Source of the DNA: Petrolisthes cinctipes
Taxonomy: Eukaryota > Arthropoda > Malacostraca > Decapoda > Porcellanidae
Direction: 5' to 3'
Length of the DNA stretch: 64,000 bases
NCBI GenBank assembly: GCA_033782935.1
Contig: JAWQEG010000508.1
Coordinates: 367,501 to 431,500 of the forward strand
The notes below the pieces were generated by a model. It did no database searches. It saw only the letters and a list, made by a program, of their open reading frames with translations, and was not told where the DNA came from. Positions 48,568-62,485 of this stretch are shown piece after piece. A program made the translations under genes and the position numbers. Numbering within the stretch: position 1 is the stretch's first letter; each line of letters opens with the position of its first letter.

Positions 48568-51500
48568 TGTACAGATCGCTTCTGGGACCCCTAAATATCG
48601 AATTTTCGGGTGTTTTGGGACTGAATTTGAGATATCGACTTTTTGGCACCTAAAAGATCGATTTTTAGCATGTTTTTAGCCTATATTTTGAAAATATTCT
48701 AGCACTGTACAGATTGCTTCTGGGACCCCAAAATATTGAATTTTCGGGTGTTTTGAGCCTGAATTTGAGATATAAACGGGTACAGAAGATACATGCACAT
48801 ATTGACTTTGGGCACCAAAAATATCGATTTTCAGCATGTTTTGGGCCTGAATTTTGAAAATACTCTAACACGGAGTAGGCATGTACAGATCGCTTTTGGG
48901 ACCCCAAAATATCGAATTTTTGGGTGTTTAGGGCCAGAATTTGAGATATAAACAGGTACAGAAGATGCATGCACATATCGACTTTTGGGCACCTAAAAGA
49001 TCGATTTTCAGTATGTTTTTGGCCTGTATTTTGAAAATACTCAAACACGGAGTAGGCATGTACAGATACCTTCTGGGACCTCTAAATATCGAATTTTCGG
49101 GTGTTTTGGGACTGAATTTGAGATATCGATTTTTTGGCACCTAAAATGTCGATTTTTAGCATGTTTTTAGCCTATATTTTGAAAATATTCTAGCACTGTG
49201 TAGGCATGTACAGATTGCTTCTGGGACCCCAAAATATTGAATTTTCGGGTGTTTTGAGCCTGAATTTGAGATATAAACGGGTACAGAAGATACATGCACA
49301 TATTGACTTTGGGCATCTAAAATATCGATTTTCAGCATGTTTAGGGCCTGTATTTTGAAAATACTCTAACACTGAGTAGGCATGTACAGATTGCTTCTGG
49401 GACCCCAAAATATTGAATTTTCGGGTGTTTTGAGCCTGAATTTGAGATATAAACGGGTACTGAAGATGCATGCACATATCGACTTTTGTGCACCTAAAAG
49501 ATCGATTTTCAGTATGTTTGGAGCATGTATTTTGAAAATACTCTAACACGGAGTAGGCATGTACAGATCTCTTCTGGGACCCATAAATATCGAATTTTCG
49601 GGTGTTTTGGGACTGAATTTGAGATATCGACTTTTTGGCACCTAAAAGATCGATTTTTAGCATGTTTTTAGCCTATATTTTGAAAATATTCTAGCCCTGA
49701 GTAGGCATGTACAGATTGCTTCTGGGACCCCAAAATATTGAATTTTCGGGTGTTTTGAGCCTGAATTTGAGATATAAACGGGTACAGAAGATACATGCAC
49801 ATATTGACTTTGGGCATCTAAAATATCGATTTTCAGCATGTTTTGGGCCTGTATTTTGAAAATACTCTAACACTGAGTAGGCATGTACAGATTGCTTCTG
49901 GGACCCCAAAATATTGAATTTTCGGGTGTTTTGAGCCTGAATTTGAGATATAAACGGGTACAGAAGATACATGCACATATTGACTTTGGGCATCTAAAAT
50001 ATCGATTTTCAGCATGTTTTGAGCATGTATTTTGAAAATACTGTAACACGGAGTAGGCATGTGCAGATCGCTTCTGGGACCCCTAAATATCGAATTTTCG
50101 GGTGTTTTGGGACTGAATTTGAGATATCGACTTTTTGGCACCTAAAATGTCGATTTTTAGCATGTTTTTAGCCTATATTTTGAAAATATTCTAGCACTGA
50201 GTAGGCATGTACAGATTGCTTCTGGGACCCCAAAATATTGAATTTTCGGGTGTTTTGAGCCTGAATTTGAGATATAAACGGGTACAGAAGATACATGCAC
50301 ATATTGACTTTGTGCACCTAAAAGATCGATTTTCAGTATGTTTTGAGCATGTATTTTGAAAATACTCTAACACGTAGTAGGCATGTACAGATCGCTTCTG
50401 GGATCCCTAAATATCGAATTTTCGGGTGTTTTGGGACTGAATTTGAGATATCGATTTTTTGGCACCTAAAATGTCGATTTTTAGCATGTTTTTAGCCTAT
50501 ATTTTGAAAATATTCTAGCACTGTGTAGGCATGTACAGATTGCTTCTGGGACCCCAAAATATTGAATTTTCGGGTGTTTTGAGCCTGAATTTGAGATATA
50601 AACGGGTACAGAAGATACATGCACATATTGACTTTGGGCATCTAAAATATCGATTTTCAGCATGTTTTGCGCCTGTATTTTGAAAATACTCTAACACTGA
50701 GTAGGCATGTACAGATTGCTTCTGGGACCCCAAAATATTGAATTTTCGGGTGTTTTGAGCCTGAATTTGAGATATAAACGGGTACTGAAGATGCATGAAC
50801 ATATCGACTTTTGTGCACCTAAAAGATCGATTTTCAGTATGTTTTGAGCATGTATTTTGAAAATACTCTAACACGGAGGAGGCATGTACAGATCGCTTCT
50901 GGGACCCCTAAATATCGAATTTTCGGGTGTTTTGGGACTGAATTTGAGATATCGACTTTTTGGAACCTAAAAGATCGATTTTTAGCATGTTTTTAGCCTA
51001 TATTTTGAAAATATTCTAGCACTGTACAGATTGCTTCTGGGACCCCCAAAATATTGAATTTTCGGGTGTTTTGAGCCTGAATTTGAGATATAAACGGGTA
51101 CAGAAGAAACATGCACATATTGACTTTGGGCACCAAAAATATCGATTTTCAGCATGTTTTATGCCTGAATTTTGAAAATACTCTAACACGGAGTAGACAT
51201 GTACAGATCGCTTCTGGGACCCCAAAATATCGAATTTTCGGGTGTTTAGGGCCAGAATTTGAGGTATAAACGGGTACAGAAGATGCATGCACATATCGAC
51301 TTTTGGGCACCTAAAAGATCGATTTTCAGTATGTTTTTGGCCTGTATTTTGAAAATACTCTAACACGGAGTAGGCATGTACAGATCGCTTCTGGGACCTC
51401 TAAATATCGAATTTTCGGGTGTTTTGGGACTGAATTTGAGATATCGATTTTTTGGCACCTAAAATGTCGATTTTTAGCATGTTTTTGGCCTATATTTTGA

Positions 51501-54500
51501 AAATATTCTAGCACTGTGTAGGCATGTACAGATTGCTTCTGGGACCCCAAAATATTGAATTTTCGGGTGTTTTGAGCCTGAATTTGAGATATAAACGGGT
51601 ACAGAAGATACATGCACATATTGACTTTGGGCATCTAAAATATCGATTTTCAGCATGTTTTGGGCCTGTATTTTGAAAGTACTCTAACACTGAGTAGGCA
51701 TGTACAGATTGCTTCTGGGACCCCAAAATATTGAATTTTCGGGTGTTTTGAGCCTGAATTTGAGATATAAACGGGTACTGAAGATGCATGCACATATCGA
51801 CTTTTGTGCACCTAAAAGATCGATTTTCAGTATGTTTTGAGCATGTATTTTGAAAATACTCTAACACGGAGTAGGCATGTACAGATCGCTTCTGGGACCC
51901 CTAAATATCGAATTTTCGGGTGTTTTGGGACTGAATTTGAGATATCGACTTTTTGGCACCTAAAAGATCGATTTTTAGCATGTTTTTAGCCTATATTTTG
52001 AAAATATTCTAGCACTGTACAGATTGCTTCTGGGACCCCAAAATATTGAATTTTCGGGTGTTTTGAGCCTGAATTTGAGATATAAACGGGTACTGAAGAT
52101 GCATGCACATATCGACTTTTGTGCACCTAAAAGATCGATTTTCAGTATGTTTTGAGCATGTATTTTGAAAATACTATAACACGGAGTAGGCATGTACAGA
52201 TCGCTTCTGGGACCCCTAAATATCGAATTTTCGGGTGTTTTGGGACTGAATTTGAGATATCGACTTTTTGGCACCTAAAAGATCGATTTTTAGCATGTTT
52301 TTAGCCTATATTTTGAAAATATTCTAGCCCTGAGTAGGCATGTACAGATTGCTTCTGGGACCCCAAAATATTGAATTTTCGGGTGTTTTGAGCCTGAATT
52401 TGAAATATAAACGGGTACAGAAGATACATGCACATATTGACTTTGGGCATCTAAAATATCGATTTTCTGCATGTTTTGGGCATGTATTTTAAAAATACTC
52501 TAACACTGAGTAGGCATGTACAGATTGCTTCTGGGACCCCAAAATATTGAATTTTCGGGTGTTTTGAGCCTGAATTTGAGATATAAACGGGTACTGAAGA
52601 TGCATGCACATATCGACTTTTGTGCACCTAAAAGATCGATTTTCAGTATGTTTTGAGCATGTATTTTGAAAATACTCTATCACGGAGTAGGCATGTACAG
52701 ATCGCTTCTGGGACCCCTAAATATCGAATTTTCGGGTGTTTTGGGACTGAATTTGAGATATCGACTTTTTGGCACCTAAAAGATCGATTTTCAGCATGTT
52801 TTTAGACTATATTTTGAAAATATTCTAGCACTGAGTAGGCATGTACAGATTGCTTCTGGGACCCCAAAATATTGAATTTTCGGGTGTTTTGAGCCTGAAT
52901 TTGAGATATAAACGGGTACAGAAGAAACATGCACATATTGACTTTGGGCACCAAAAATATCGATTTTCAGCATGTTTTGGGCCTGAATTTTGAAAATACT
53001 CAAACACGGAGTAGGCATGTACAGATCGCTTCTGGGACCCCAAAATATCGAATTTTCGGGTGTTTAGGGCCATAATTTGAGATATAAACGGGTACAGAAG
53101 ATGCATGCACATATCGACTTTTGGGCACCTAAAAGATCGATTTTCAGTATGTTTTTGGCCTGTATTTTGAAAATACTCTAACACGGAGTAAACATGTACA
53201 GATACCTTCTGGGACCTCTAAATATCGAATTTTCGGGTGTTTTGGGACTGAATTTGAGATATCGATTTTTTGGCACCTAAAATGTCGATTTTTAGCATGT
53301 TTTTAGCCTATATTTTGAAAATATTCTAACAATGTGTAGGCATGTACAGATTGCTTCTGGGACCCCAAAATATTGAATTTTCGGGTGTTTTGAGCCTGAA
53401 TTTGAGATATAAACGGGTACAGAAGATACATGCACATATTGACTTTGGGCACCTAAGAGATCGATTTTCAGTATGTTTTTGGCCTGTATTTTGAAAATAC
53501 TCTAACACGGAGTAGGCATGTACAGATACCTTCTGGGACCTCTAAATATCGAATTTTCGGGTGTTTTGGGACTGAATTTGAGATATCGATTTTTTGGCAC
53601 CTAAAATGTCGATTTTTAGCATGTTTTTAGCCTATATTTTGAAAATATTCTAGCACTGTGTAGGCATGTACAGATTGCTTCTGGGACCCCAAAATATTGA
53701 ATTTTCGGGTGTTTTGAGCCTGAATTTGAGATATAAACGGGTACAGAAGATACATGCACATATTGACTTTGGGCATCTAAAATATCGATTTTCAGCATGT
53801 TTTGGGCCTGTATTTTGAAAATACTCTAACACTGAGTAGGCATGTACAGATTGCTTCTGGGACCCCAAAATATTGAATTTTCGGGTGTTTTGAGCCTGAA
53901 TTTGAGATATAAACGGGTACTGAAGATGCATGCACATATCGACTTTTGTGCACCTAAAAGATCGATTTTCAGTATGTTTTGAGCATGTATTTTGAAAATA
54001 CTCTAACACGGAGTGTACATGTACAGATCGTTTCTGGGACCCCTAAATATCGAATTTTCGGGTGTTTTGGGACTGAATTTGAGATATCGACTTTTTGGCA
54101 CCTAAAAGATCGGTTTTTAGCATGTTTTTAGCCTATATTTTGAAAATATTCTAGCACTGTACAGATTGCTTCTGGGACCCCAAAATATTGAATTTTCGTG
54201 TGTTTCGAGCCTGAATTTGAGATATAAACGGGTACAGAAGATACATGCACATATTGACTTTGGGCACCAAAAATATCGATTTTCAGCATGTTTTGGGCCT
54301 GAATTTTGAAAATACTCTAACACGGAGTAGGCATGTACAGATCGCTTCTGGGACCCCAAAATATCGAATTTTCGGGTGTTTAGGGCCAGAATTTGAGATA
54401 TAAACGGGTACAGAAGATGCATGCACATATCGACTTTTGGGCACCTAAAAGATCGATTTTCAGTATGTTTTTGGCCTGTATTTTGAAAATACTCTAACAC

Positions 54501-57160
54501 GGAGTAGGCATGTACAGATACCTTCTGGGACCTCTAAATATCGAATTTTCGGGTGTTTTGGGACTGAATTTGAGATATCGACTTTTTGGCACCTAAAAGA
54601 TCGATTTTTAGCATGTTTTTAGCCTATATTTTGAAAATATTCTAGCACTGAGTAGGCATGTACAGATTGCTTCTGGGACCCCAAAATATTGAATTTTGGG
54701 GTGTTTTGAGCCTGAATTTGAGATATAAACGGGTACAGAAGATACATGCACATATTGACTTTGGGCACCAAAAATATCGATTTTCAGCATGTTTTGGGCC
54801 TGAATTTTGAAAATACTCTAACACGGAGTAGGCATGTACAGATCGCTTCTGGGACCCCAAAATATCGAATTTTCGGGTGTTTAGGGCCAGAATTTGAGAT
54901 ATAAACGGGTACAGAAGATGCATGCACATATCGATTTTTGGGCACCTAAAAGATCGATTTTCAGTATGTTTTTGGCCTGTATTTTGAAAAAACTCTAACA
55001 CGGAGTAGGCATGTACAGATCGCTTCTGGGACCCCTAAATATCGAATTTTCGGGTGTTTTGGGACTGAATTTGAGATATCGACTTTTTGGCACCTAAAAG
55101 ATCGATTTTTAGCATGTTTTTAGCCTATATTTTGAAAATATTCTAGCACTGAGTAGGCATGTACAGATTGCTTCTGGGACCCCAAAACATTGAATTTTCG
55201 GGTGTTTTGAGCCTGAATTTGAGATATAAACGGGTACAGAAGATACATGCACATATTGACTTTGGGCACCGAAAATATCGATTTTCAGCATGTTTTGGGC
55301 CTGAATTTTGAAAATACTCAAACACGGAGTAGGCATGTACAGATCGCTTCTGAGACCCCAAAATAACGAATTTTCGGGTGTTTAGGGCCAGAAATTGAGA
55401 TATAAACGGGTACAGAAGATGCATGCACATATCGACTTTTGGGCACCTAAAAGATCGATTTTCAGTATGTTTTTGGCCTGTATTTTGAAAATACTCAAAC
55501 ACGGAGTAGGCATGTACAGATACCTTCTGGGACCTCTAAATATCGAATTTTCGGGTGTTTTGGGACTGAATTTGAGATATCGATTTTTTGGCACCTAAAA
55601 TGTCGATTTTTAGCATGTTTTTAGCCTATATTTTGAAAATATTCTAGCACTGTGTAGGCATGTACAGATTGCTTCTGGGACCCCAAAATATTGAATTTTC
55701 GGGTGTTTTGAGCCTGAATTTGAGATATAAACGGGTACAGAAGATACATGCACATATTGACTTTGGGCATCTAAAATATCGATTTTCAGCATGTTTTGGG
55801 CCTGTATTTTGAAAATACTCTAACACTGAGTAGGCATGTACAGATTGCTTCTGGGACCCCAAAATATTGAATTTTCGGGTGTTTTGAGCCTGAATTTGAG
55901 ATATAAACGGGTACTGAAGATGCATGCACATATCGACTTTTGTGCACCTAAAAGATCGATTTCAGTATGTTTTGAGCATGTATTTTGAAAATACTCTAAC
56001 ACGGAGTAGGCATGTACAGATCGCTTCTGGGACCCCTAAATATCGAATTTTCGGGTGTTTTGGGACTGAATTTGAGATATCGACTTTTTGGCACCTAAAA
56101 GATCGATTTTTAGCATGTTTTTAGCCTATATTTTGAAAATATTCTAGCCCTCAGTAGGCATGTACAGATTGCTTCTGGGACCCCAAAATATTGAATTTTC
56201 GGGTGTTTTGAGCCTGAATTTGAGATATAAACGGGTACAGAAGATACATGCACATATTGACTTTGGGCATCTAAAATATCGATTTTCAGCATGTTTTGGG
56301 CCTGTATTTTGAAAATACTCTAACACTGAGTAGGCATGTACAGATTGCTTCTGGGACCCCAAAATATTGAATTTTCGGGTGTTTTGAGCCTGAATTTGAG
56401 ATATAAACGGGTACAGAAGATACATGCACATATTGACTTTGGGCATCTAAAATATCGATTTTCAGCATGTTTTGAGCATGTATTTTGAAAATACTCTAAC
56501 ACGGAGTAGGCATGTACAGATCGCTTCTGGGACCCCTAAATATCGAATTTTCGGGTGTTTTGGGACTGAATTTGAGATATCGATTTTTTGGCACCTAAAA
56601 TGTCGATTTTTAGCATGTTTTTAGCCTATATTTTGAAAATATTCTAGCACTGTGTAGGCATGTACAGATTGCTTCTGGGACCCCAAAATATTGAATTTTC
56701 GGGTGTTTTGAGCCTGAATTAGAGATATAAACGGGTACAGAAGATACATGCACATATTGACTTTGGGCATCTAAAATATCGATTTTCAGCATGTTTTGAG
56801 CATGTATTTTGAAAATACTCTAACACGGAGTAGGCATGTACAGATCGCTTCTGGGACCCCTAAATATCGAATTTTCGGGTGTTTTGGGACTGAATTTGAG
56901 ATATCGACTTTTTGGCACCTAAAATGTCGATTTTTAGCATGTTTTTAGCCTATATTTTGAAAATATTCTAGCACTGTGTAGGCATGTACAGATTGCTTCT
57001 GGGACCCCAAAATATTGAATTTTCGGGTGTTTTGAGCCTGAATTTGAGATATAAACGGGTACAGAAGATACATGCACATATTGACTTTGTGCACCTAAAA
57101 GATCGATTTTCAGTATGTTTTGAGCATGTATTTTGAAAATACTCTAACACGGAGTAGGCA
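48568..57160 (+). repeat. HOR block 11: mixed HORs with indel variants
   Basis: HORs start at 48568 (491), 49059 (501), 49560 (500), 50060 (324), 50384 (501), 50885 (492), 51377 (501), 51878 (315), 52193, 52694, 53195 (324), 53519, 54020 (491), 54511, 55012, 55513 (500), 56013 (500), 56513 (324) and 56837 (324). This block has the most single-base indels: an extra C near 51045 (GGGACCCCCAAAA) and a lost T near 55961 (GATCGATTTCAG). The 315-bp unit at 51878 is a 138-bp S followed directly by C. Confidence 0.92.
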
Positions 57161-59469
57161 TGTACAGATCGCTTCTGGGATCCCTAAATATCGAATTTTT
57201 CGGGTGTTTTGGGACTGAATTTGAGATATCGATTTTTTGGCACCTAAAATGTCGATTTTTAGCATGTTTTTAGCCTATATTTTGAAAATATTCTAGCACT
57301 GTGTAGGCATGTACAGATTGCTTCTGGGACCCCAAAATATTGAATTTTCGGGTGTTTTGAGCCTGAATTTGAGATATAAACGGGTACAGAAGATACATGC
57401 ACATATTGACTTTGGGCATCTAAAATATCGATTTTCAGCATGTTTTGGGCCTGTATTTTGAAAATACTCTAACACTGAGTAGGCATGTACAGATTGCTTC
57501 TGGGACCCCAAAATATTGAATTTTCGGGTGTTTTGAGCCTGAATTTGAGATATAAACGGGTACTGAAGATGCATGAACATATCGACTTTTGTGCACCTAA
57601 AAGATCGATTTTCAGTATGTTTTGAGCATGTATTTTGAAAATACTCTAACACGGAGTAGGCATGTACAGATCGCTTCTGGGACCCCTAAATATCGAATTT
57701 TCGGGTGTTTTGGGACTGAATTTGAGATATCGACTTTTTGGCACCTAAAAGATCGATTTTTAGCATGTTTTTAGCCTATATTTTGAAAATATTCTAGCAC
57801 TGTACAGATTGCTTCTGGGACCCCAAAATATTGAATTTTCGGGTGTTTTGAGCCTGAATTTGAGATATAAACGGGTACAGAAGAAACATGCACATATTGA
57901 CTTTGGGCACCAAAAATATCGATTTTCAGCATGTTTTGGGCCTGAATTTTGAAAATACTCTAACACGGAGTAGACATGTACAGATCGCTTCTGGGACCCC
58001 AAAATATCGAATTTTCGGGTGTTTAGGGCCAGAATTTGAGGTATAAACGGGTACAGAAGATGCATGCACATATCGACTTTTGAGCACCTAAAAGATCGAT
58101 TTTCAGTATGTTTTTGGCCTGTATTTTGAAAATACTCTAACACGGAGTAGGCATGTACAGATACCTTCTGGGACCTCTAAATATCGAATTTTCGGGTGTT
58201 TTGGGACTGAATTTGAGATATCGATTTTTTGGCACCTAAAATGTCGATTTTTAGCATGTTTTTAGCCTATATTTTGAAAATATTCTAGCACTGTGTAGGC
58301 ATGTACAGATTGCTTCTGGGACCCCAAAATATTGAATTTTCGGGTGTTTTGAGCCTGAATTTGAGATATAAACGGGTACAGAAGATACATGCACATATTG
58401 ACTTTGGGCATCTAAAATATCGATTTTCAGCATGTTTTGGGCCTGTATTTTGAAAGTACTCTAACACTGAGTAGGCATGTACAGATTGCTTCTGGGACCC
58501 CAAAATATTGAATTTTCGGGTGTTTTGAGCCTGAATTTGAGATATAAACGGGTACTGAAGATGCATGCACATATCGACTTTTGTGCACCTAAAAGATCGA
58601 TTTTCAGTATGTTTTGAGCATGTATTTTGAAAATACTCTATTACGGAGTAGGCATGTACAGATCGCTTCTGGGACCCCTAAATATCGAATTTTCGGGTGT
58701 TTTGGGACTGAATTTGAGATATCGACTTTTTGGCACCTAAAAGATCGATTTTTAGCCTGTTTTTAGCCTATATTTTGAAAATATTCTAGCACTGTACAGA
58801 TTGCTTCTGGGACCCCAAAATATTGAATTTTCGGGTGTTTTGAGCCTGAATTTGAGATATAAACGGGTACTGAAGATGCATGCACATATCGACTTTTGTG
58901 CACCTAAAAGATCGATTTTCAGTATTTTTTGAGCATGTACTTTGAAAATACTCTAACACGGAGTAGGCATGTACAGATCGCTTCTGGGACCCCTAAATAT
59001 CGAATTTTCGGGTGTTTTGGGACTTAATTTGAGATATCGACTTTTTGGCACCTAAAAGATCGATTTTTAGCATGTTTTAGCCTATATTTTGAAAATATTC
59101 TAGCCCTGAGTAGGCATGTACAGATTGCTTCTGGGACCCCAAAATATTGAATTTTCGGGTGTTTTGAGCCTGAATTTGAAATATAATCGGGTACAGAAGA
59201 TACATGCACATATTGACTTTGGGCATCTAAAATATCGATTTTCTGCATGTTTTGGGCATGTATTTTGAAAATACTCTAACACTGAGTAGGCATGTACAGA
59301 TTGCTTCTGGGACCCCAAAATATTGAATTTTCGGGTGTTTTGAGCCTGAATTTGAGATATAAACGGGTACTGAAGATGCATGCACATATCGACTTTTGTG
59401 CACCTAAAAGATCGATTTTCAGTATGTTTTGAGCATGTATTTTGAAAATACTCTAACACGGAGTAGGCA
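49059..59469 (+). repeat. Pair of copies at shift 6,453/6,777
   Basis: HORs at 49560, 50060, 50384, 50885, 51377, 51878 and 52193 correspond to 56013, 56837, 57161, 57663, 58154, 58655 and 58970. The shift grows from 6,453 to 6,777 by one extra 324-bp unit at 56513. Shared marks are GGGATCCCTAAATATCG (50400, 57178), TTTTGAAAGTACTC (51672, 58449) and CTAGCCCTGAGTAGG (52325, 59101). The downstream copy was then tandemly duplicated with a 2,662-bp period. Confidence 0.85.
53343..53518 (+). repeat. Mosaic long monomer: A front, B-prime back
   Basis: The monomer begins as A (CAGATTGCTT, ATATTGAATT, GATACATGCAC, GACTTTGGGC) and switches to B-prime (CACCTAAGAGATCG, CAGTATGTTTTTGGCCTG). The switch falls near monomer position 110, a different place from the C-type switch. 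A counterpart sits at 62634-62809. It forms the only long monomer of a 324-bp HOR, consistent with an A-B pair fused by a 177-bp loss. Confidence 0.85.
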
Positions 59470-62400
59470 TGTACAGATCGCTTCTGGGACCCCAAAATAT
59501 CGAATTTTCGGGTGTTTAGGGCCAGAATTTGAGATATAAACGGGTACAGAAGATGCATGCACATATCGACTTTTGGGCACCTAAAAGATCGATTTTCAGT
59601 ATGTTTTTGGCCTGTATTTTGAAAATACTCTAACACGGAGTAAGCATGTACAGATACCTTCTGGGACCAAAAAATATCGAATTTTCGGGTGTTTAGGGCC
59701 AGAATTTGAGATATAAACGGGTACAGAAGATGCATGCACATATCGACTTTTGGGCACCTAAAAGATCGATTTTCAGTATGTTTTTGGCCTGTATTTTGAA
59801 AATACTCTAACACGGAGTAAGCATGTACAGATACCTTCTGGGACCTCTAAATATCGAATTTTCGGGTGTTTTGGGACTGAATTTGAGATATCGATTTTTT
59901 GGCACCTAAAATGTCGATTTTTAGCATGTTTTTAGCCTATATTTTGAAAATATTCTAGCAATGTGTAGGCATGTACAGATTGCTTCTGGGACCCCAAAAT
60001 ATTGAATTTTCGGGTGTTTTGAGCCTGAATTTGAGATATAAACGGGTACAGAAGATACATGCACATATTGACTTTGGGCATCTAAAATATCGATTTTCAG
60101 CATGTTTTGGGCCTGTATTTTGAAAATACTCTAACACTGAGTAGGCATGTACAGATTGCTTCTGGGACCCCAAAATATTGAATTTTCGGGTGTTTTGAGC
60201 CTGAATTTGAGATATAAACGGGTACTGAAGATGCATGAACATATCGACTTTTGTGCACCTAAAAGATCGATTTTCAGTATGTTTTGAGCATGTATTTTGA
60301 AAATACTCTAACACGGAGTAGGCATGTACAGATCGCTTCTGGGACCCCTAAATATCGAATTTTCGGGTGTTTTGGGACTGAATTTGAGATATCGACTTTT
60401 TGGCACCTAAAAGATCGATTTTTAGCATGTTTTTAGCCTATATTTTGAAAATATTCTAGCACTGTACAGATTGCTTCTGGGACCCCAAAATATTGAATTT
60501 TCGGGTGTTTTGAGCCTGAATTTGAGATATAAACGGGTACAGAAGAAACATGCACATATTGACTTTGGGCACCAAAAATATCGATTTTCAGCATGTTTTG
60601 GGCCTGAATTTTGAAAATACTCTAACACGGAGTAGACATGTACAGATCGCTTCTGGGACCCCAAAATATCGAATTTTCGGGTGTTTAGGGCCAGAATTTG
60701 AGGTATAAACGGGTACAGAAGATGCATGCACATATCGACTTTTGAGCACCTAAAAGATCGATTTTCAGTATGTTTTTGGCCTGTATTTTGAAAATACTCT
60801 AACACGGAGTAGGCATGTACAGATACCTTCTGGGACCTCTAAATATCGAATTTTCGGGTGTTTTGGGACTGAATTTGAGATATCGATTTTTTGGCACCTA
60901 AAATGTCGATTTTTAGCATGTTTTTAGCCTATATTTTGAAAATATTCTAGCACTGTGTAGGCATGTACAGATTGCTTCTGGGACCCCAAAATATTGAATT
61001 TTCGGGTGTTTTGAGCCTGAATTTGAGATATAAACGGGTACAGAAGATACATGCACATATTGACTTTGGGCATCTAAAATATCGATTTTCAGCATGTTTT
61101 GGGCCTGTATTTTGAAAGTACTCTAACACTGAGTAGGCATGTACAGATTGCTTCTGGGACCCCAAAATATTGAATTTTCGGGTGTTTTGAGCCTGAATTT
61201 GAGATATAAACGGGTACTGAAGATGCATGCACATATCGACTTTTGTGCACCTAAAAGATCGATTTTCAGTATGTTTTGAGCATGTATTTTGAAAATACTC
61301 TATTACGGAGTAGGCATGTACAGATCGCTTCTGGGACCCCTAAATATCGAATTTTCGGGTGTTTTGGGACTGAATTTGAGATATCGACTTTTTGGCACCT
61401 AAAAGATCGATTTTTAGCATGTTTTTAGCCTATATTTTGAAAATATTCTAGCACTGTACAGATTGCTTCTGGGACCCCAAAATATTGAATTTTCGGGTGT
61501 TTTGAGCCTGAATTTGAGATATAAACGGGTACTGAAGATGCATGCACATATCGACTTTTGTGCACCTAAAAGATCGATTTTCAGTATTTTTTGAGCATGT
61601 ACTTTGAAAATACTCTAACACGGAGTAGGCATGTACAGATCGCTTCTGGGACCCCTAAATATCGAATTTTCGGGTGTTTTGGGACTTAATTTGAGATATC
61701 GACTTTTTGGCACCTAAAAGATCGATTTTTAGCATGTTTTAGCCTATATTTTGAAAATATTCTAGCCCTGAGTAGGCATGTACAGATTGCTTCTGGGACC
61801 CCAAAATATTGAATTTTCGGGTGTTTTGAGCCTGAATTTGAAATATAATCGGGTACAGAAGATACATGCACATATTGACTTTGGGCATCTAAAATATCGA
61901 TTTTCTGCATGTTTTGGGCATGTATTTTGAAAATACTCTAACACTGAGTAGGCATGTACAGATTGCTTCTGGGACCCCAAAATATTGAATTTTCGGGTGT
62001 TTTGAGCCTGAATTTGAGATATAAACGGGTACTGAAGATGCATGCACATATCGACTTTTGTGCACCTAAAAGATCGTTTTTCAGTATGTTTTGAGCATGT
62101 ATTTTGAAAATACTCTAACACGGAGTAGGCATGTACAGATCGCTTCTGGGACCCCAAAATATCGAATTTTCGGGTGTTTAGGGCCAGAATTTGAGATATA
62201 AACGGGTACAGAAGATGCATGCACATATCGACTTTTGGGCACCTAAAAGATCGATTTTCAGTATGTTTTTGGCCTGTATTTTGAAAATACTCTAACACGG
62301 AGTAAGCATGTACAGATACCTTCTGGGACCAAAAAATATCGAATTTTCGGGTGTTTAGGGCCAGAATTTGAGATATAAACGGGTACAGAAGATGCATGCA

Positions 62401-62485
62401 CATATCGACTTTTGGGCACCTAAAAGATCGATTTTCAGTATGTTTTTGGCCTGTATTTTGAAAATACTCTAACACGGAGTAAGCA
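57161..62485 (+). repeat. Tandem duplication with 2,662-bp period (five HORs each)
   Basis: HORs in copy 1 start at 57161 (502), 57663 (491), 58154 (501), 58655 (315) and 58970 (854). In copy 2 they start at 59824 (501), 60325 (491), 60816 (501), 61317 (315) and 61632 (854). Shared rare marks: CAGTATTTTTTGAGC, GAAATATAATCGG, CTCTATTACGG and GGGACCAAAAAATATC. Differences seen: C58757 versus A61419, A59415 versus T62077. The first S differs between copies, so the true joint lies near 57310 and 59971. Confidence 0.93.
58970..59823 (+). repeat. 854-bp five-monomer HOR (S-A-C-B-B)
   Basis: Monomers are S 58970-59116 (147 bp, one T lost in ATGTTTTAGCC), A 59117-59292, C 59293-59469, B 59470-59646 and B 59647-59823. 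The last B begins like S1 (GATACCTTCTGGGACCAAAAAA) and continues as B, a front-end conversion. Four in-phase 177-bp backs give the longest minus-strand open frame here (237 codons, 59100-59813). It is copied at 61632-62485. Confidence 0.9.

Noticed and set aside
48941..49144. Plus-strand open frames of 66-67 codons (also 7594-7794, 17544-17744, 37073-37273, 37397-37597, 41200-41400, 55395-55598)
   Set aside because: These appear where single-base variants remove a stop in a monomer. They cross the L/S boundary and have no independent support as genes.
59100..59813. 237-codon minus-strand open frame with fourfold 59-residue repeat (also 61762-62475), and some two hundred shorter ones
   Set aside because: These are explained by the 177-bp period and a stop-free frame in B and C monomers. 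They start and stop at random monomer variants, overlap each other in other frames, have no recognisable domain, and point mutations are spread without regard to codon position.
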